Part shown: in pieces, positions 1 to 7,700 of the stretch
Numbering within the stretch: position 1 is the stretch's first letter
Layout of the letters: every line of letters begins with the position of its first letter
Made by a program: the position numbers and the translations under genes
Notes under the pieces: model-generated
The model's input: the letters and a program-made list of their open reading frames with translations, nothing else
Databases searched by the model: none
What the model was told of the DNA's origin: nothing
Assembly: GCA_016235045.1 (NCBI GenBank)
Contig: JACRME010000007.1
Coordinates: forward strand, 1 to 39,270
Direction: 5' to 3'
Source: Nitrosomonadales bacterium
Lineage (GTDB): Bacteria > Pseudomonadota > Gammaproteobacteria > Burkholderiales > Gallionellaceae
DNA: 39,270 nucleotides

Positions 1-294
1 CGCGATGTCTCCGAGATCGGCTTCGAAGCCTACGGCCCCATGGCGCTGGCCGAAATGAAAAAACTGCGCGAAGAAGCTATCAGCCGGTTTGCGCTGCTGG
101 ATGCGCGCATCGTGCACCGCGTTACCACCGTCCATGCCGGCGACAACATCGTGTTCATCGCCGCCGCCGCCGAGCACCGCGCCGCGGCGCTGGAAGCCTG
201 CCGCTGGATGATCGACGAACTGAAGGAACGCGTGCCGATCTGGAAGAAGGAAATCACGCCGCAGGGCGATTCATGGGTGACACCGCATCCATGA
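1..294 (+). CDS. moaE: Molybdopterin synthase catalytic subunit MoaE (5' end missing)
   Basis: The frame is open from base 1 to a TGA at 292-294, so only about the last 97 residues are in the window. MoaE is the large subunit of molybdopterin synthase; it holds the precursor (cPMP) while sulfur is passed from the MoaD thiocarboxylate to make the dithiolene. The visible part carries the family's C-terminal pattern: a helix around MALAEMKKL, then RIVHRVTTVHAGDNIVFIA, an EHR-AAL-EACRWMIDELK helix and the PIWKKE segment whose lysines belong to the active site. It overlaps mobB by four bases (ATGA), so it heads or continues a molybdenum cofactor operon. moaD or moeA may lie just upstream, but that is inference. 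Confidence 0.93.
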   Translation, partial: RDVSEIGFEAYGPMALAEMKKLREEAISRFALLDARIVHRVTTVHAGDNIVFIAAAAEHRAAALEACRWMIDELKERVPIWKKEITPQGDSWVTPHP

Positions 295-794
295 GTACCG
301 TACCGAAAGTAGTCAGCATCGTCGGCCATTCCGGTTCCGGCAAAACCACGCTGGTGGAAAAACTCATCCGCGAACTGTGCGCGCGCGGCGTGAAGGTCGC
401 CACCATCAAGCATGCCCACCACAAAGTCGAACTGGATACGCCGGGCAAGGACAGTTTTCGCTACAAGGATGCCGGGGCGGTGCTGAGCGTGTTGCTCACG
501 CGCGATGCGCTGCAATTGGTGGCGGATGCAAAAACGGAACGTGAGCCGGAACAACTGGCGCAACGGTTTCTCGGCGAGGCGGATTTGGTGCTGGCTGAGG
601 GATTCTCGCATGCGCCGGGGGCCAAGATCGAAGTACTGCGCCGTGCCTGCGACAAGCCGGCGCGCTGCGCCATCGAGGACGGGCTGATTGCCATCGTTAC
701 CGACATGGACGAGGTGTATCCGCAATTGCCCCATTTCGGGCTGGAGGACGTGAGCGGTATCGTCGACTTCATCCTGCAACGAGCCAGGCAATGA
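291..794 (+). CDS. mobB: Molybdopterin-guanine dinucleotide biosynthesis adaptor MobB
   Basis: MobB is a small P-loop GTP-binding protein that assists MobA in attaching GMP to molybdopterin. A Walker A motif, GHSGSGKTTL, lies near residues 12-21, followed by KVATIKHAHH and a DxxxFRYKDAGA segment typical of MobB. The protein is 167 residues from the ATG at 291, a normal length. That ATG overlaps the moaE stop (ATGA), which suggests translational coupling; an in-frame ATG at 273 is the alternative. The end of the gene overlaps the mobA start in the same way. The moaE-mobB-mobA order suggests that the cell loads molybdenum enzymes with MGD-type cofactor, although no such enzyme is in this window. 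Confidence 0.92.
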   Translation: MSTVPKVVSIVGHSGSGKTTLVEKLIRELCARGVKVATIKHAHHKVELDTPGKDSFRYKDAGAVLSVLLTRDALQLVADAKTEREPEQLAQRFLGEADLVLAEGFSHAPGAKIEVLRRACDKPARCAIEDGLIAIVTDMDEVYPQLPHFGLEDVSGIVDFILQRARQ

Positions 795-1375
795 TCGAAG
801 ACTGCACTGCGCTGATCCTCGCCGGCGGCGATTCGCGCCGCATGGGGCAGGACAAGGCGGGGCTGGTGCTGGACGGCAAGACCCTGCTGGATCGCGTCAC
901 CGCCACCATGCAGCAGGTGTTTCCCAAGGTGATTGTCAGCGTGCGCCACCTGCGTGCCGGGGTGGAGGTGCAGCAGGTCTGCGACGGGCAGGAAGCGGGC
1001 GGGCCGCTGGCCGGGCTGATCGCCGGGATGACGCAGGCGGATACGCCGTGGATGTTTGCGGTCGCGTGCGACATGCCGTTCGTGACGCAGGCCGTCGTTC
1101 TGCAACTGGCGGCACTCCGCGAAGTGCATCAGGCAGTCGTGCCGATCGTCGGCGGTTACCCGCAACCGCTGGCCGCGTTTTATGCGGCGAGCGCCCTGCC
1201 GGCCATGCGCGCAAGTCTGGCGTCAGGCGACAGGAGCTTGCGCGGCACGCTGGACAAACTGGACGTGCGTTATGTGAGCGACGCGGAGTTGCGCGAGTGC
1301 GACCCGCAACTGAGCAGTTTCTTCGATCTGGATACGCCGCAGGATTTTCAGGCGGCGCAGAATTCAAACAAGTAG
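791..1375 (+). CDS. mobA: Molybdenum cofactor guanylyltransferase MobA
   Basis: MobA transfers GMP from GTP to Mo-molybdopterin to give the guanine dinucleotide cofactor used by DMSO-reductase-family enzymes such as nitrate reductases and formate dehydrogenases. The N-terminus shows the nucleotidyltransferase signature LILAGGDSRRMGQDKAGL (residues 8-25). AGGPLAGL and FAVACDMPF follow, the latter holding the metal-binding Asp. The protein is 194 residues, the usual size. The ATG at 791 overlaps the mobB stop at 792-794, so the start is well supported. It is the last gene of the visible Mo-cofactor operon; about 235 bases without a clear gene follow. Confidence 0.95.
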   Translation: MIEDCTALILAGGDSRRMGQDKAGLVLDGKTLLDRVTATMQQVFPKVIVSVRHLRAGVEVQQVCDGQEAGGPLAGLIAGMTQADTPWMFAVACDMPFVTQAVVLQLAALREVHQAVVPIVGGYPQPLAAFYAASALPAMRASLASGDRSLRGTLDKLDVRYVSDAELRECDPQLSSFFDLDTPQDFQAAQNSNK

Positions 1376-1612
1376 GGTGGACGTTTCGGTGCCCGCGGGC
1401 CTTCCGTCCGGCGCATGCGCGACGCCCGGGCTGCCCGCAATTTGGAGCTGGTTCTAGGCGCAAGGCAAAATTAGGCGCAAACTCGAACCCGCATCCCCGT
1501 TGAATGGAAAAGTTCGAGTTCGGGAGGAGGGAATATGCCGGAACGGGTCTTCATGCGCTGTGCCCGCAATACGCTCGCGATCCGGGATCGCCGGTCTTTC
1601 CGGTAACAGAGC

Positions 1613-4600
1613 ATGGCAAAGCGCCTGCCTCGCGACGATGCAAAAGCGAACGCGCGCCTCGCCGGCGTGCTGCGCCGGATTCTGGCCGCGGCGGCAGTCC
1701 CCGAAACGTCGGGCGCATTGGCTGGCGAAATTCTGCGTTTCACGGCCGCGCGCTTGGTAGTGCTGGTGCAAACGGATGCAGACGCGCCGACTCCGGCTGT
1801 CGCACCGGACAACCGCCGCATTTTGCTGGATCATCCGGTGATGGCCGCGCTCCTGCGCGAAGCCGGCGCAATTGAAACTTCCAGATTCTATGCTTCGGAA
1901 ACGGCCATTCCCGGGTTGGCAGCCATTCAGTCCGAGGAAGGCCGGACCAACTGCCTTGCGGTACCGCTGAACTCCGGCGAGCTCCGGGTTGGCATTCTTC
2001 TGATCTTCGGGCTCACCGAGGGCGAGGCGCTTGACACAGTGACCGGCAACGCAGAAATGCTGGCGCCTGTGCTGGCCACGGTTTTGCACAATGCGATGTT
2101 GCGCCGCCAGGATTATCGTACTCACCTGGAAAATCTGGTCGACGAACGCACCCGCGAAGTCCGCATCCGCCAGGAGCGCCTGGTCGTCGCGCTGGAATCC
2201 ACCAACACCGGCCTGTGGGAGTGGAACCCGATAACGCGCGCAATCTATTTCAGTCCGACTTATTTCACCATGCTGGGATGGGCGCCGGATGAATTTCCTG
2301 CGGATCAGGAAACCTGGACGAGCATGGTTCATCCGGACGACTTGCCGACCACGTATGCTTTTTTCCACGGCATCGCCAATTCGCCGGACGATATCGCTTT
2401 CAGCCACGAATACCGGCTGCGCAGCAAGCCCGGTGCGTGGCGCTGGTTCATGGTGCGCGGCAAAATTGTCGGGCGCAATGAACAGGGGCTGGTCAATCGT
2501 GTGGTTGGTGTCTATATCGACATCACCGAGCGCAAGTCCGAGGATAAACGCCTGCGCATGGCGATGCAGGCGCTGGATACCACGCGCGAATGCGTGTACT
2601 GGATCGACCAGGACGGACGCATGCTTTACGTCAATCCGGCGACGGAACAGGAACTCGGCTATTCGTCCGCGGAATTGCTGCAGATGACGATTCCAGACAT
2701 CGATCCCAGTACGCCGCCTGAGATGTGGGGACCGGAGGGCGAATTGACGCGACGCCTGAATGACGAGGGGCTGCGGAAATTTGTCACCCAACATCGCCAC
2801 CGCGATGGCCATCTGATTCCGGTGGAGGTGGACTCGGACGCCTTTTATTATGGCGGACAAACCTATTTTATCGCGATCGCCCGCGACATCAGCAGGCGTC
2901 TGGAGGCGGAAGAGGCGCTGCGCAAATCAGAGGCGAAATTCGCGTTGCTGTTCAACCTGACGCCGGAACCGATGGCGTTGACGCGCCTCAGGGACGGAGT
3001 GGTACTCGAAGTCAGTCGCAGCTATGCCGGATTTTTTGGCTATCTGCCCGAAGAGATTATCGGACGCTCCACACTTCCCGGCGATCTCGGTATCTGGGTC
3101 GACGCCGAGCAGCGACGCCAATGGAAGGAAAGAATCGAGCGCGACGGCGAGGTGCTCAGTTTTGAAACGCCGGTGCGGCGCAAGGACGGATCGATTGGCG
3201 TGGTGCTGCTTTCCGGCAAGGCGCTGGAAATCGGGGGCGAGCAATGCGTGATCCTAGATTTCCACGATATTACGAAGCAGAAGCAGCAGGCGGAATACCT
3301 GGAGCAGATCGCCCATCACGACCCGCTGACCGGGCTGCCGAACCGACTTTTGCTCGGTGACCGATTGAGCCAGGCCATCGCCCGCAACCAGCGCAGCGAC
3401 ACCCTCATTGCAGTGTGTTACCTCGACCTGGACGGATTCAAGGAAATCAATGATCGCTTCGGACACCAGGCCGGGGATGAGCTGCTGGTCGAAGTTGCCA
3501 ACCGGCTCATTGCCTGTGTGCGCGGCGGCGATACCGTGGTCCGCCTGGGCGGCGATGAATTCGTCGTTCTGCTCTCGGGGCTGTCCAGCGAGGAGGAGTG
3601 CCGGGTGGCTCTCGATCGCCTGTTGCAGACCGTTGCTGCCCCCTACGCGATCGGCAACACCAGCCATTCCGGGGTCTCTGCAAGTATCGGCGTGACCCTG
3701 TTCCCGAACGACCAGGTCGATCCCGACACGCTGGTGCGCCATGCCGACCATGCCATGTATGTCGCCAAGCAGGCGGGCAAGAATCGCTACCAGATGTTCG
3801 ATACACGCCTGGAGCAACGTATCGAAGCACGCCTCGCTACCCTCGGCTTGCTTGCAGAGGCGCAAAGATCCGGACAGTTCCGACTCTATTACCAGCCCAA
3901 GGTGGATTGCCGGCAGGGCCGGGTCGTTGGCGTCGAAGCGCTGATACGCTGGCAGCATCCGACCTTGGGACTATTGTCGCCTGCAGAATTTCTCCCGCTG
4001 ATCGAAGATACCGATCTTGCTCCGTCGATCGGCGATTGGGTGATAAAAGAGGCCATGAACCGGATGGCGCAGTGGCGTCGCGAAGGAATTGACCTGTGCA
4101 TCAGCGTCAATGCCTTTGTTCGCCACTTGCTGCACCCGGGATTTGTCAACACGCTGGTGGCAATTCTGAGCCAGTATCCGCAAGTAAAACCGGGCAGCCT
4201 GGTGATCGAGATTGTCGAGACTGCCGCCTTGAAGGAACTGGATGCCATTCGCCAGGTGATCGAGGAATGCCGCAGTCTCGGCGTGACTTTCTCCCTTGAC
4301 GATTTCGGCACCGGTTATTCGACTCTGGCGCACCTCCGCCATTTGCCGGCTACGGAGATCAAGATCGACCACTCCTTCGTGCGTCACATGCTGGAGCGTA
4401 CGGAAGACTTTGCCATTGTCGAAGCCGTGATCGGAATGGCCCGTGCCTTTGGCCGTTCCATCGTCGCCGAGGGCGCCGAGACCCCGGCCCATATCATCCG
4501 CCTGCTGGATATGGGTTGCGACGTGATGCAGGGCTACGCGTTGGCGCGACCAATGGCAGCGGCGGATATTACGTCCTGGGTGCGCAAATTTCGACCCGAC

Positions 4601-4642
4601 CCGTTCTGGTACAGACCTGTCGGCGGCAACGGCAAAGCCTGA
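1613..4642 (+). CDS. GAF-PAS-PAS-PAS-GGDEF-EAL cyclic-di-GMP signalling protein
   Basis: This 1009-residue protein has no predicted membrane segment. Roughly, it holds a GAF-like domain (residues 30-165), a short coiled coil, three PAS domains (about 190-305, 310-430 and 440-555; the first ends in DITERK), a GGDEF domain (565-730) and an EAL domain (745-995). The cyclase site is intact (RLGGDEF near residue 645) and an inhibitory I-site RGGD lies five residues before it. The phosphodiesterase side keeps EALIRW, SVN, IEIVET, DDFGTGYSTL, KIDHSF, AEGAET and QGYALARP, so both activities are possible. The start has no strong ribosome binding site and is the least certain part. A hemerythrin gene follows after 29 bases, suggesting an oxygen- or redox-linked pair. 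Confidence 0.93.
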   Translation: MAKRLPRDDAKANARLAGVLRRILAAAAVPETSGALAGEILRFTAARLVVLVQTDADAPTPAVAPDNRRILLDHPVMAALLREAGAIETSRFYASETAIPGLAAIQSEEGRTNCLAVPLNSGELRVGILLIFGLTEGEALDTVTGNAEMLAPVLATVLHNAMLRRQDYRTHLENLVDERTREVRIRQERLVVALESTNTGLWEWNPITRAIYFSPTYFTMLGWAPDEFPADQETWTSMVHPDDLPTTYAFFHGIANSPDDIAFSHEYRLRSKPGAWRWFMVRGKIVGRNEQGLVNRVVGVYIDITERKSEDKRLRMAMQALDTTRECVYWIDQDGRMLYVNPATEQELGYSSAELLQMTIPDIDPSTPPEMWGPEGELTRRLNDEGLRKFVTQHRHRDGHLIPVEVDSDAFYYGGQTYFIAIARDISRRLEAEEALRKSEAKFALLFNLTPEPMALTRLRDGVVLEVSRSYAGFFGYLPEEIIGRSTLPGDLGIWVDAEQRRQWKERIERDGEVLSFETPVRRKDGSIGVVLLSGKALEIGGEQCVILDFHDITKQKQQAEYLEQIAHHDPLTGLPNRLLLGDRLSQAIARNQRSDTLIAVCYLDLDGFKEINDRFGHQAGDELLVEVANRLIACVRGGDTVVRLGGDEFVVLLSGLSSEEECRVALDRLLQTVAAPYAIGNTSHSGVSASIGVTLFPNDQVDPDTLVRHADHAMYVAKQAGKNRYQMFDTRLEQRIEARLATLGLLAEAQRSGQFRLYYQPKVDCRQGRVVGVEALIRWQHPTLGLLSPAEFLPLIEDTDLAPSIGDWVIKEAMNRMAQWRREGIDLCISVNAFVRHLLHPGFVNTLVAILSQYPQVKPGSLVIEIVETAALKELDAIRQVIEECRSLGVTFSLDDFGTGYSTLAHLRHLPATEIKIDHSFVRHMLERTEDFAIVEAVIGMARAFGRSIVAEGAETPAHIIRLLDMGCDVMQGYALARPMAAADITSWVRKFRPDPFWYRPVGGNGKA

Positions 4643-4671
4643 ACATCAGGCTCTGCGATAAGGAGAATATT

Positions 4672-5118
4672 ATGACCAATTCCGAACCGATCCAGTGGAG
4701 CGACGCACTGCTGACGGGCGTCGCCGAGATCGACCGGCAGCATCGCATTCTGGTGGACACGCTGAATGAGGCGCAGGTCAAGTTGACCAGTGAAGCCGAC
4801 GACCCGCTGTTCGAGCAGATCACCCGCGATCTGCTGGCCTATGCCATCTACCACTTCAACACCGAAGAACAGCTCATGCAGCAACACGGTTACGCTACCG
4901 CTTCCGCAGAAGAGGCCAGAGTGCACCTGGCCGCGCACCGGAGCTTTTCGGAACAAGTGGTTGCGCTTCGCGACAAAGCGCGCGCGGGCAAGCCGGGATC
5001 GCGCGAGGAACTGCTCCGTTTTTTGAAGAATTGGCTGACCAACCATATCATGACCACCGACAAACGCCTGGGGCAGTTCATCAGCGTACACGCCAAACAA
5101 CATGCATCCGGCAAGTGA
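4672..5118 (+). CDS. Bacteriohemerythrin
   Basis: A 148-residue single-domain hemerythrin that binds O2 at a non-heme di-iron centre. All seven expected ligands are visible: H24, H61 and E65 (HFNTE), H85 and H89 (HLAAH), H125 and D130 (HIMTTD). The ATG at 4672 is preceded by AAGGAG with good spacing, so it is preferred over the upstream in-frame ATG at 4516, which lies inside the EAL gene. The close spacing to the GGDEF-EAL gene suggests co-transcription. Roles known for such proteins include oxygen storage or delivery and oxygen sensing for motility or c-di-GMP signalling; which applies here is inference. Confidence 0.93.
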   Translation: MTNSEPIQWSDALLTGVAEIDRQHRILVDTLNEAQVKLTSEADDPLFEQITRDLLAYAIYHFNTEEQLMQQHGYATASAEEARVHLAAHRSFSEQVVALRDKARAGKPGSREELLRFLKNWLTNHIMTTDKRLGQFISVHAKQHASGK

Positions 5119-5427
5119 TATGAAGGAACGGTTTCGATTACGCCGCAGGCCGATTGAGTTGCGCTTCCTTAAGCGATGATTAAGATTGCCTCCTTGTCTT
5201 GCCATCGGCAATTGGGTAATAAGCCCCGCGACTCCAACTCAATGGCTTAAGCCTTCTTAAGGGCCACATCGCGCAACTGTCGAAATGCGGCAAAACTCTC
5301 CCGGCGGGATGGTTGAAGTGGGCGCAAACGCGCCCGTCCTTTTCCAACTTCGCAGAAATCCAGGCGATAAAACCGGATACAATTCCCGGCTGATTCCACC
5401 GATCAAGCCAATAGTAAGGAGAGTATT
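5119..5427. other. Intergenic region, no gene seen
   Basis: About 309 bases without a convincing coding frame. A hairpin at 5320-5335 (GGGCGC, loop AAAC, GCGCCC) followed by a pyrimidine-rich run could terminate transcription of the hemerythrin operon. TACAAT near 5377 could be a -10 element for the next gene, though no clear -35 is visible. CTTAAG occurs three times (near 5168, 5247 and 5256), which may be chance. Confidence 0.5.
5320..5345 (+). terminator. Possible terminator after the hemerythrin gene
   Basis: A perfect 6 bp stem GGGCGC/GCGCCC with a four-base loop, followed by GTCCTTTTCC. The T-run is short, so this is a weak candidate. Confidence 0.35.
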
Positions 5428-6531
5428 TTGGTAAACATTCGCGCAGGTCTGGCAGTTATTCTTTTCTCGATTTGTGTGCCGGCGCTCGCCGAGGGCACGA
5501 ACGACCCGTTCCAGGAAGTCGCCGCAAAATACCTCGCCGCCAAACCCAAACCGCAACTGAGCGAAGAAGCGCGCAAGTTCAAGGTGCAAGCCGAATTCAT
5601 GGTGCAGGAAAAGCAGAACGACAAGGCAATCGAGTTGTACGGCAAGGCGCTCGAAATCGCCCCCTGGTGGCCGGAGGGCCGCTTCAAGCTGGCGCTGTTG
5701 CTGGGCGAAGGGAAAAAATACCGCGAGGCGACGGTCGAAATGAAGCGCTATCTGCTGCTGGAGCCGGCAGGCGCCGATGCGCGTGCGGCGCAGGACAAGC
5801 TGTACCAGTGGGAACTGGTGGCCTTGCCGGTTGCGGGCAAGGAATTCAAGGACTGCCCCGAGTGCCCCGAGATGGTAGAACTGCCCGCAGGCAGCTTCGA
5901 CATGGGTTCCGATAACGGCGAACAGAATGAGAAACCCAAGCATCGCGTCACCATTGCCAAGCCTTTTGCCATCGGCAAGACCGAAGTCACCCAGGCGCAA
6001 TGGAAGGCCGTGATGCAAACCAACCCGAGCAATTTCGACACCTGCGGCGACGACTGCCCGGTGGAGCAGGTGAGCTGGGATGACGTGCAGAACTATATCC
6101 AGAAGCTCAACGCCAAAACCGGCAGGCAATTCCGCCTGCCGACCGAAGCCGAATGGGAATACGCCTGCCGTGCCGGAACCGAACTCGAGTTTTGCGGCAG
6201 CAACAATGCGGACGCGGTGGCCTGGAACAGTTTCAACAGCGGCAGCTACTTCTTCAATACCCCCCATCCGGTCGCGACCAAACAAGCCAACGCCTTCGGC
6301 CTCCACGACATGAGCGGCAACGTGTGGGAATGGACCCAGGACACCTTCCACGAGAATTACGTCGGCGCGCCAACCGACGGCAGCGCCTGGGACGGCGGCT
6401 CGATGCGCGTGCTGCGCGGCGGCTCCTGGGGCAAAGACCAGAAGTACGGCCGCGCTGCCGTGCGCCACAAGTTCGGCACGAATTACCGGGATTTCAGTTT
6501 CGGGTTCAGGCTGGCGATGACGTTGCAGTAA
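5428..6531 (+). CDS. Exported formylglycine-generating-enzyme-like (SUMF1 family) protein
   Basis: A 367-residue protein starting at TTG 5428 with AAGGAG close upstream. The N-terminus is a Sec signal peptide (hydrophobic GLAVILFSICVPALA, cleavage expected after ALA). Residues about 45-120 look like a helical TPR-type segment (DKAIELYGKAL, WWPEGRFKLALLLGEGKKY). From about residue 150 there is an FGE-sulfatase domain: VELPAGSFDMGS, KTEVTQAQWKAVM, PVEQVSWDDV, FRLPTEAEWEYACRAGTE, LHDMSGNVWEWTQD and RVLRGGSW ending in GFRLAM. The Cys pair expected late in true formylglycine-generating enzymes is not seen; the stretch after RGGSW has none. It is therefore probably a structural or binding member of the superfamily rather than a sulfatase activator. 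Substrate unknown. Confidence 0.85.
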   Translation: MVNIRAGLAVILFSICVPALAEGTNDPFQEVAAKYLAAKPKPQLSEEARKFKVQAEFMVQEKQNDKAIELYGKALEIAPWWPEGRFKLALLLGEGKKYREATVEMKRYLLLEPAGADARAAQDKLYQWELVALPVAGKEFKDCPECPEMVELPAGSFDMGSDNGEQNEKPKHRVTIAKPFAIGKTEVTQAQWKAVMQTNPSNFDTCGDDCPVEQVSWDDVQNYIQKLNAKTGRQFRLPTEAEWEYACRAGTELEFCGSNNADAVAWNSFNSGSYFFNTPHPVATKQANAFGLHDMSGNVWEWTQDTFHENYVGAPTDGSAWDGGSMRVLRGGSWGKDQKYGRAAVRHKFGTNYRDFSFGFRLAMTLQ

Positions 6532-6561
6532 TGCGGGGAGGGGTAAGAAAGAAGTTGAGTT

Positions 6562-6585
6562 GTAGGGTGCGCAAGCGCACCCTAC
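6562..6585. repeat. Perfect 11 bp inverted repeat (REP-like hairpin)
   Basis: GTAGGGTGCGC and its exact reverse complement are separated by AA. It lies just after the FGE-like gene and is not followed by a T-run. It resembles extragenic palindromes more than a standard terminator, though it could protect mRNA 3' ends. Confidence 0.7.
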
Positions 6586-6624
6586 CTTGAACCCGCCAGA
6601 TTATGTTTGATATGGTAGAACGAA

Positions 6625-7050
6625 ATGTCCGACTGCTGCTCTCCCGCCAACTCCGCCACTGCCCACCCGAAAAAACATCGCTGCCCAAAAAACGGGATCG
6701 AATACCACGAGGTCTCGGCCCGCACCATCCTCCACCACATCAAGCAGTCGTGGCTGTGGCAGGATCGGGGGCGACGCTATTTTTTTTGCGACGATCCGGA
6801 TTGCGAGGTCGTTTATTTCGCGGATGACGACACCGTCATTCTCAAGTCCCAACTCAGAACCGGGGTGGGCGTGAAGGAAACCGGCGGCGACGCGTTGTTG
6901 TGCTATTGCTTCGGCATCACCAAGGCGGACGCGGCGGGCAATCCGGGTGTCAGGGATTTTGTGGTTGAAAAGACCAGGCTCGGCTTGTGTTCGTGCGAAA
7001 CCAGCAATCCTTCGGGCCGTTGTTGCCTGAAGGATTTTCCCCGAAGCTGA
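6625..7050 (+). CDS. CopZ-type zinc/[2Fe-2S]-binding Cys-rich protein
   Basis: A 141-residue Cys-rich protein resembling the N-terminal Zn/[2Fe-2S] domain of Archaeoglobus-type CopZ, here without the copper-chaperone (HMA) domain. Visible motifs are C4-C5, C20, FFCDDPDCEVVYF (C55, C60), LCYCFG (C93, C95) and the C-terminal CSCETSNPSGRCCLKDF (C122, C124, C133, C134). The last group matches the BFD-like [2Fe-2S] pattern. The family assignment is from motif memory; metal content is inferred. It stands alone between the FGE-like gene and a membrane protein, with no copper ATPase nearby. A role in metal trafficking or electron transfer is possible but not shown. Confidence 0.75.
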   Translation: MSDCCSPANSATAHPKKHRCPKNGIEYHEVSARTILHHIKQSWLWQDRGRRYFFCDDPDCEVVYFADDDTVILKSQLRTGVGVKETGGDALLCYCFGITKADAAGNPGVRDFVVEKTRLGLCSCETSNPSGRCCLKDFPRS

Positions 7051-7223
7051 TTCTCCCGTAGTACTTCCGCCCCGGCAACGCGTTGCGGGCGGCTGTTCAA
7101 ATACTTGATTAATCCGCTATGTAAATTACAATAATCGCAGCATTGCGTTGTCGTATTGTTTGCCGACCGGCCCCGGGAGAGTGGTACGGGTCAATTCTCA
7201 AACTACTGGAACGAAAGCCCATC

Positions 7224-7622
7224 ATGACATTTCGATATCCAAAATGGTTGTCATACACGCGGTTCGCCCTGGCCGTGGTAATGCTGGTTGCCTTGTACAT
7301 CGGCACGAATCCGAAGTTCTGGGGGTGGCTGTTGTTTTTGCCGCTCTTTCTCACCATTCTTTATGAAGGTCTGCGCACCCACAGCTATGCACTGACGGTC
7401 AACGACGGACGCATTGTCGTTGCCGGTTTCAAGCGCGACGAATACCGGATATCCGACATCGCGGGAATCAATGTGTGGTTTGCCAAAGGCGGAAGAATCG
7501 GCGTGGTGACCTTTGCCGACCGCACCAAACTCAGTTTCCCCAGCAACCTGGTCGATTTCGACAAGCTGGTCGAGCTATTGCGCGCAAAGGCCAATCTGCC
7601 AGCGCCGGTCGCGGAATCCTGA
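7224..7622 (+). CDS. Small membrane protein with two transmembrane segments
   Basis: A 132-residue protein starting at ATG 7224. Two hydrophobic helices (about residues 10-30 and 32-50) are followed by a soluble part of about 80 residues with a strand-rich look (YALTVNDGRIVVAGFKRDEYRISDIAGINVWFAKGG). This arrangement resembles small bacterial PH-like membrane proteins, but I do not recognise a named family with confidence. Upstream in-frame codons back to 7143 would add residues that look non-coding. The ribosome binding site is weak (ACGAAAGCCC). Confidence 0.7.
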   Translation: MTFRYPKWLSYTRFALAVVMLVALYIGTNPKFWGWLLFLPLFLTILYEGLRTHSYALTVNDGRIVVAGFKRDEYRISDIAGINVWFAKGGRIGVVTFADRTKLSFPSNLVDFDKLVELLRAKANLPAPVAES

Positions 7623-7700
7623 CTTCCGGTTGCGGCACCGGCGTCCGCCGCCATCCTGAATATAATGCCGCGACCTGCATAGCCAGCGGAAGGCCGAACC

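Noticed and set aside
1454-2860. A 468-codon open frame on the minus strand
   Set aside because: It lies antisense to the GAF-PAS-GGDEF-EAL gene and has no recognisable motif.
7067-7093. Hairpin around GCAACGCGTTGC as a terminator of the CopZ-like gene
   Set aside because: The outer stem is imperfect and no T-run follows.
7661-7666. TATAAT as a confident promoter for the 7701 gene
   Set aside because: The -10 is perfect, but no -35 at a usual distance is visible, so it is only mentioned with the gene.
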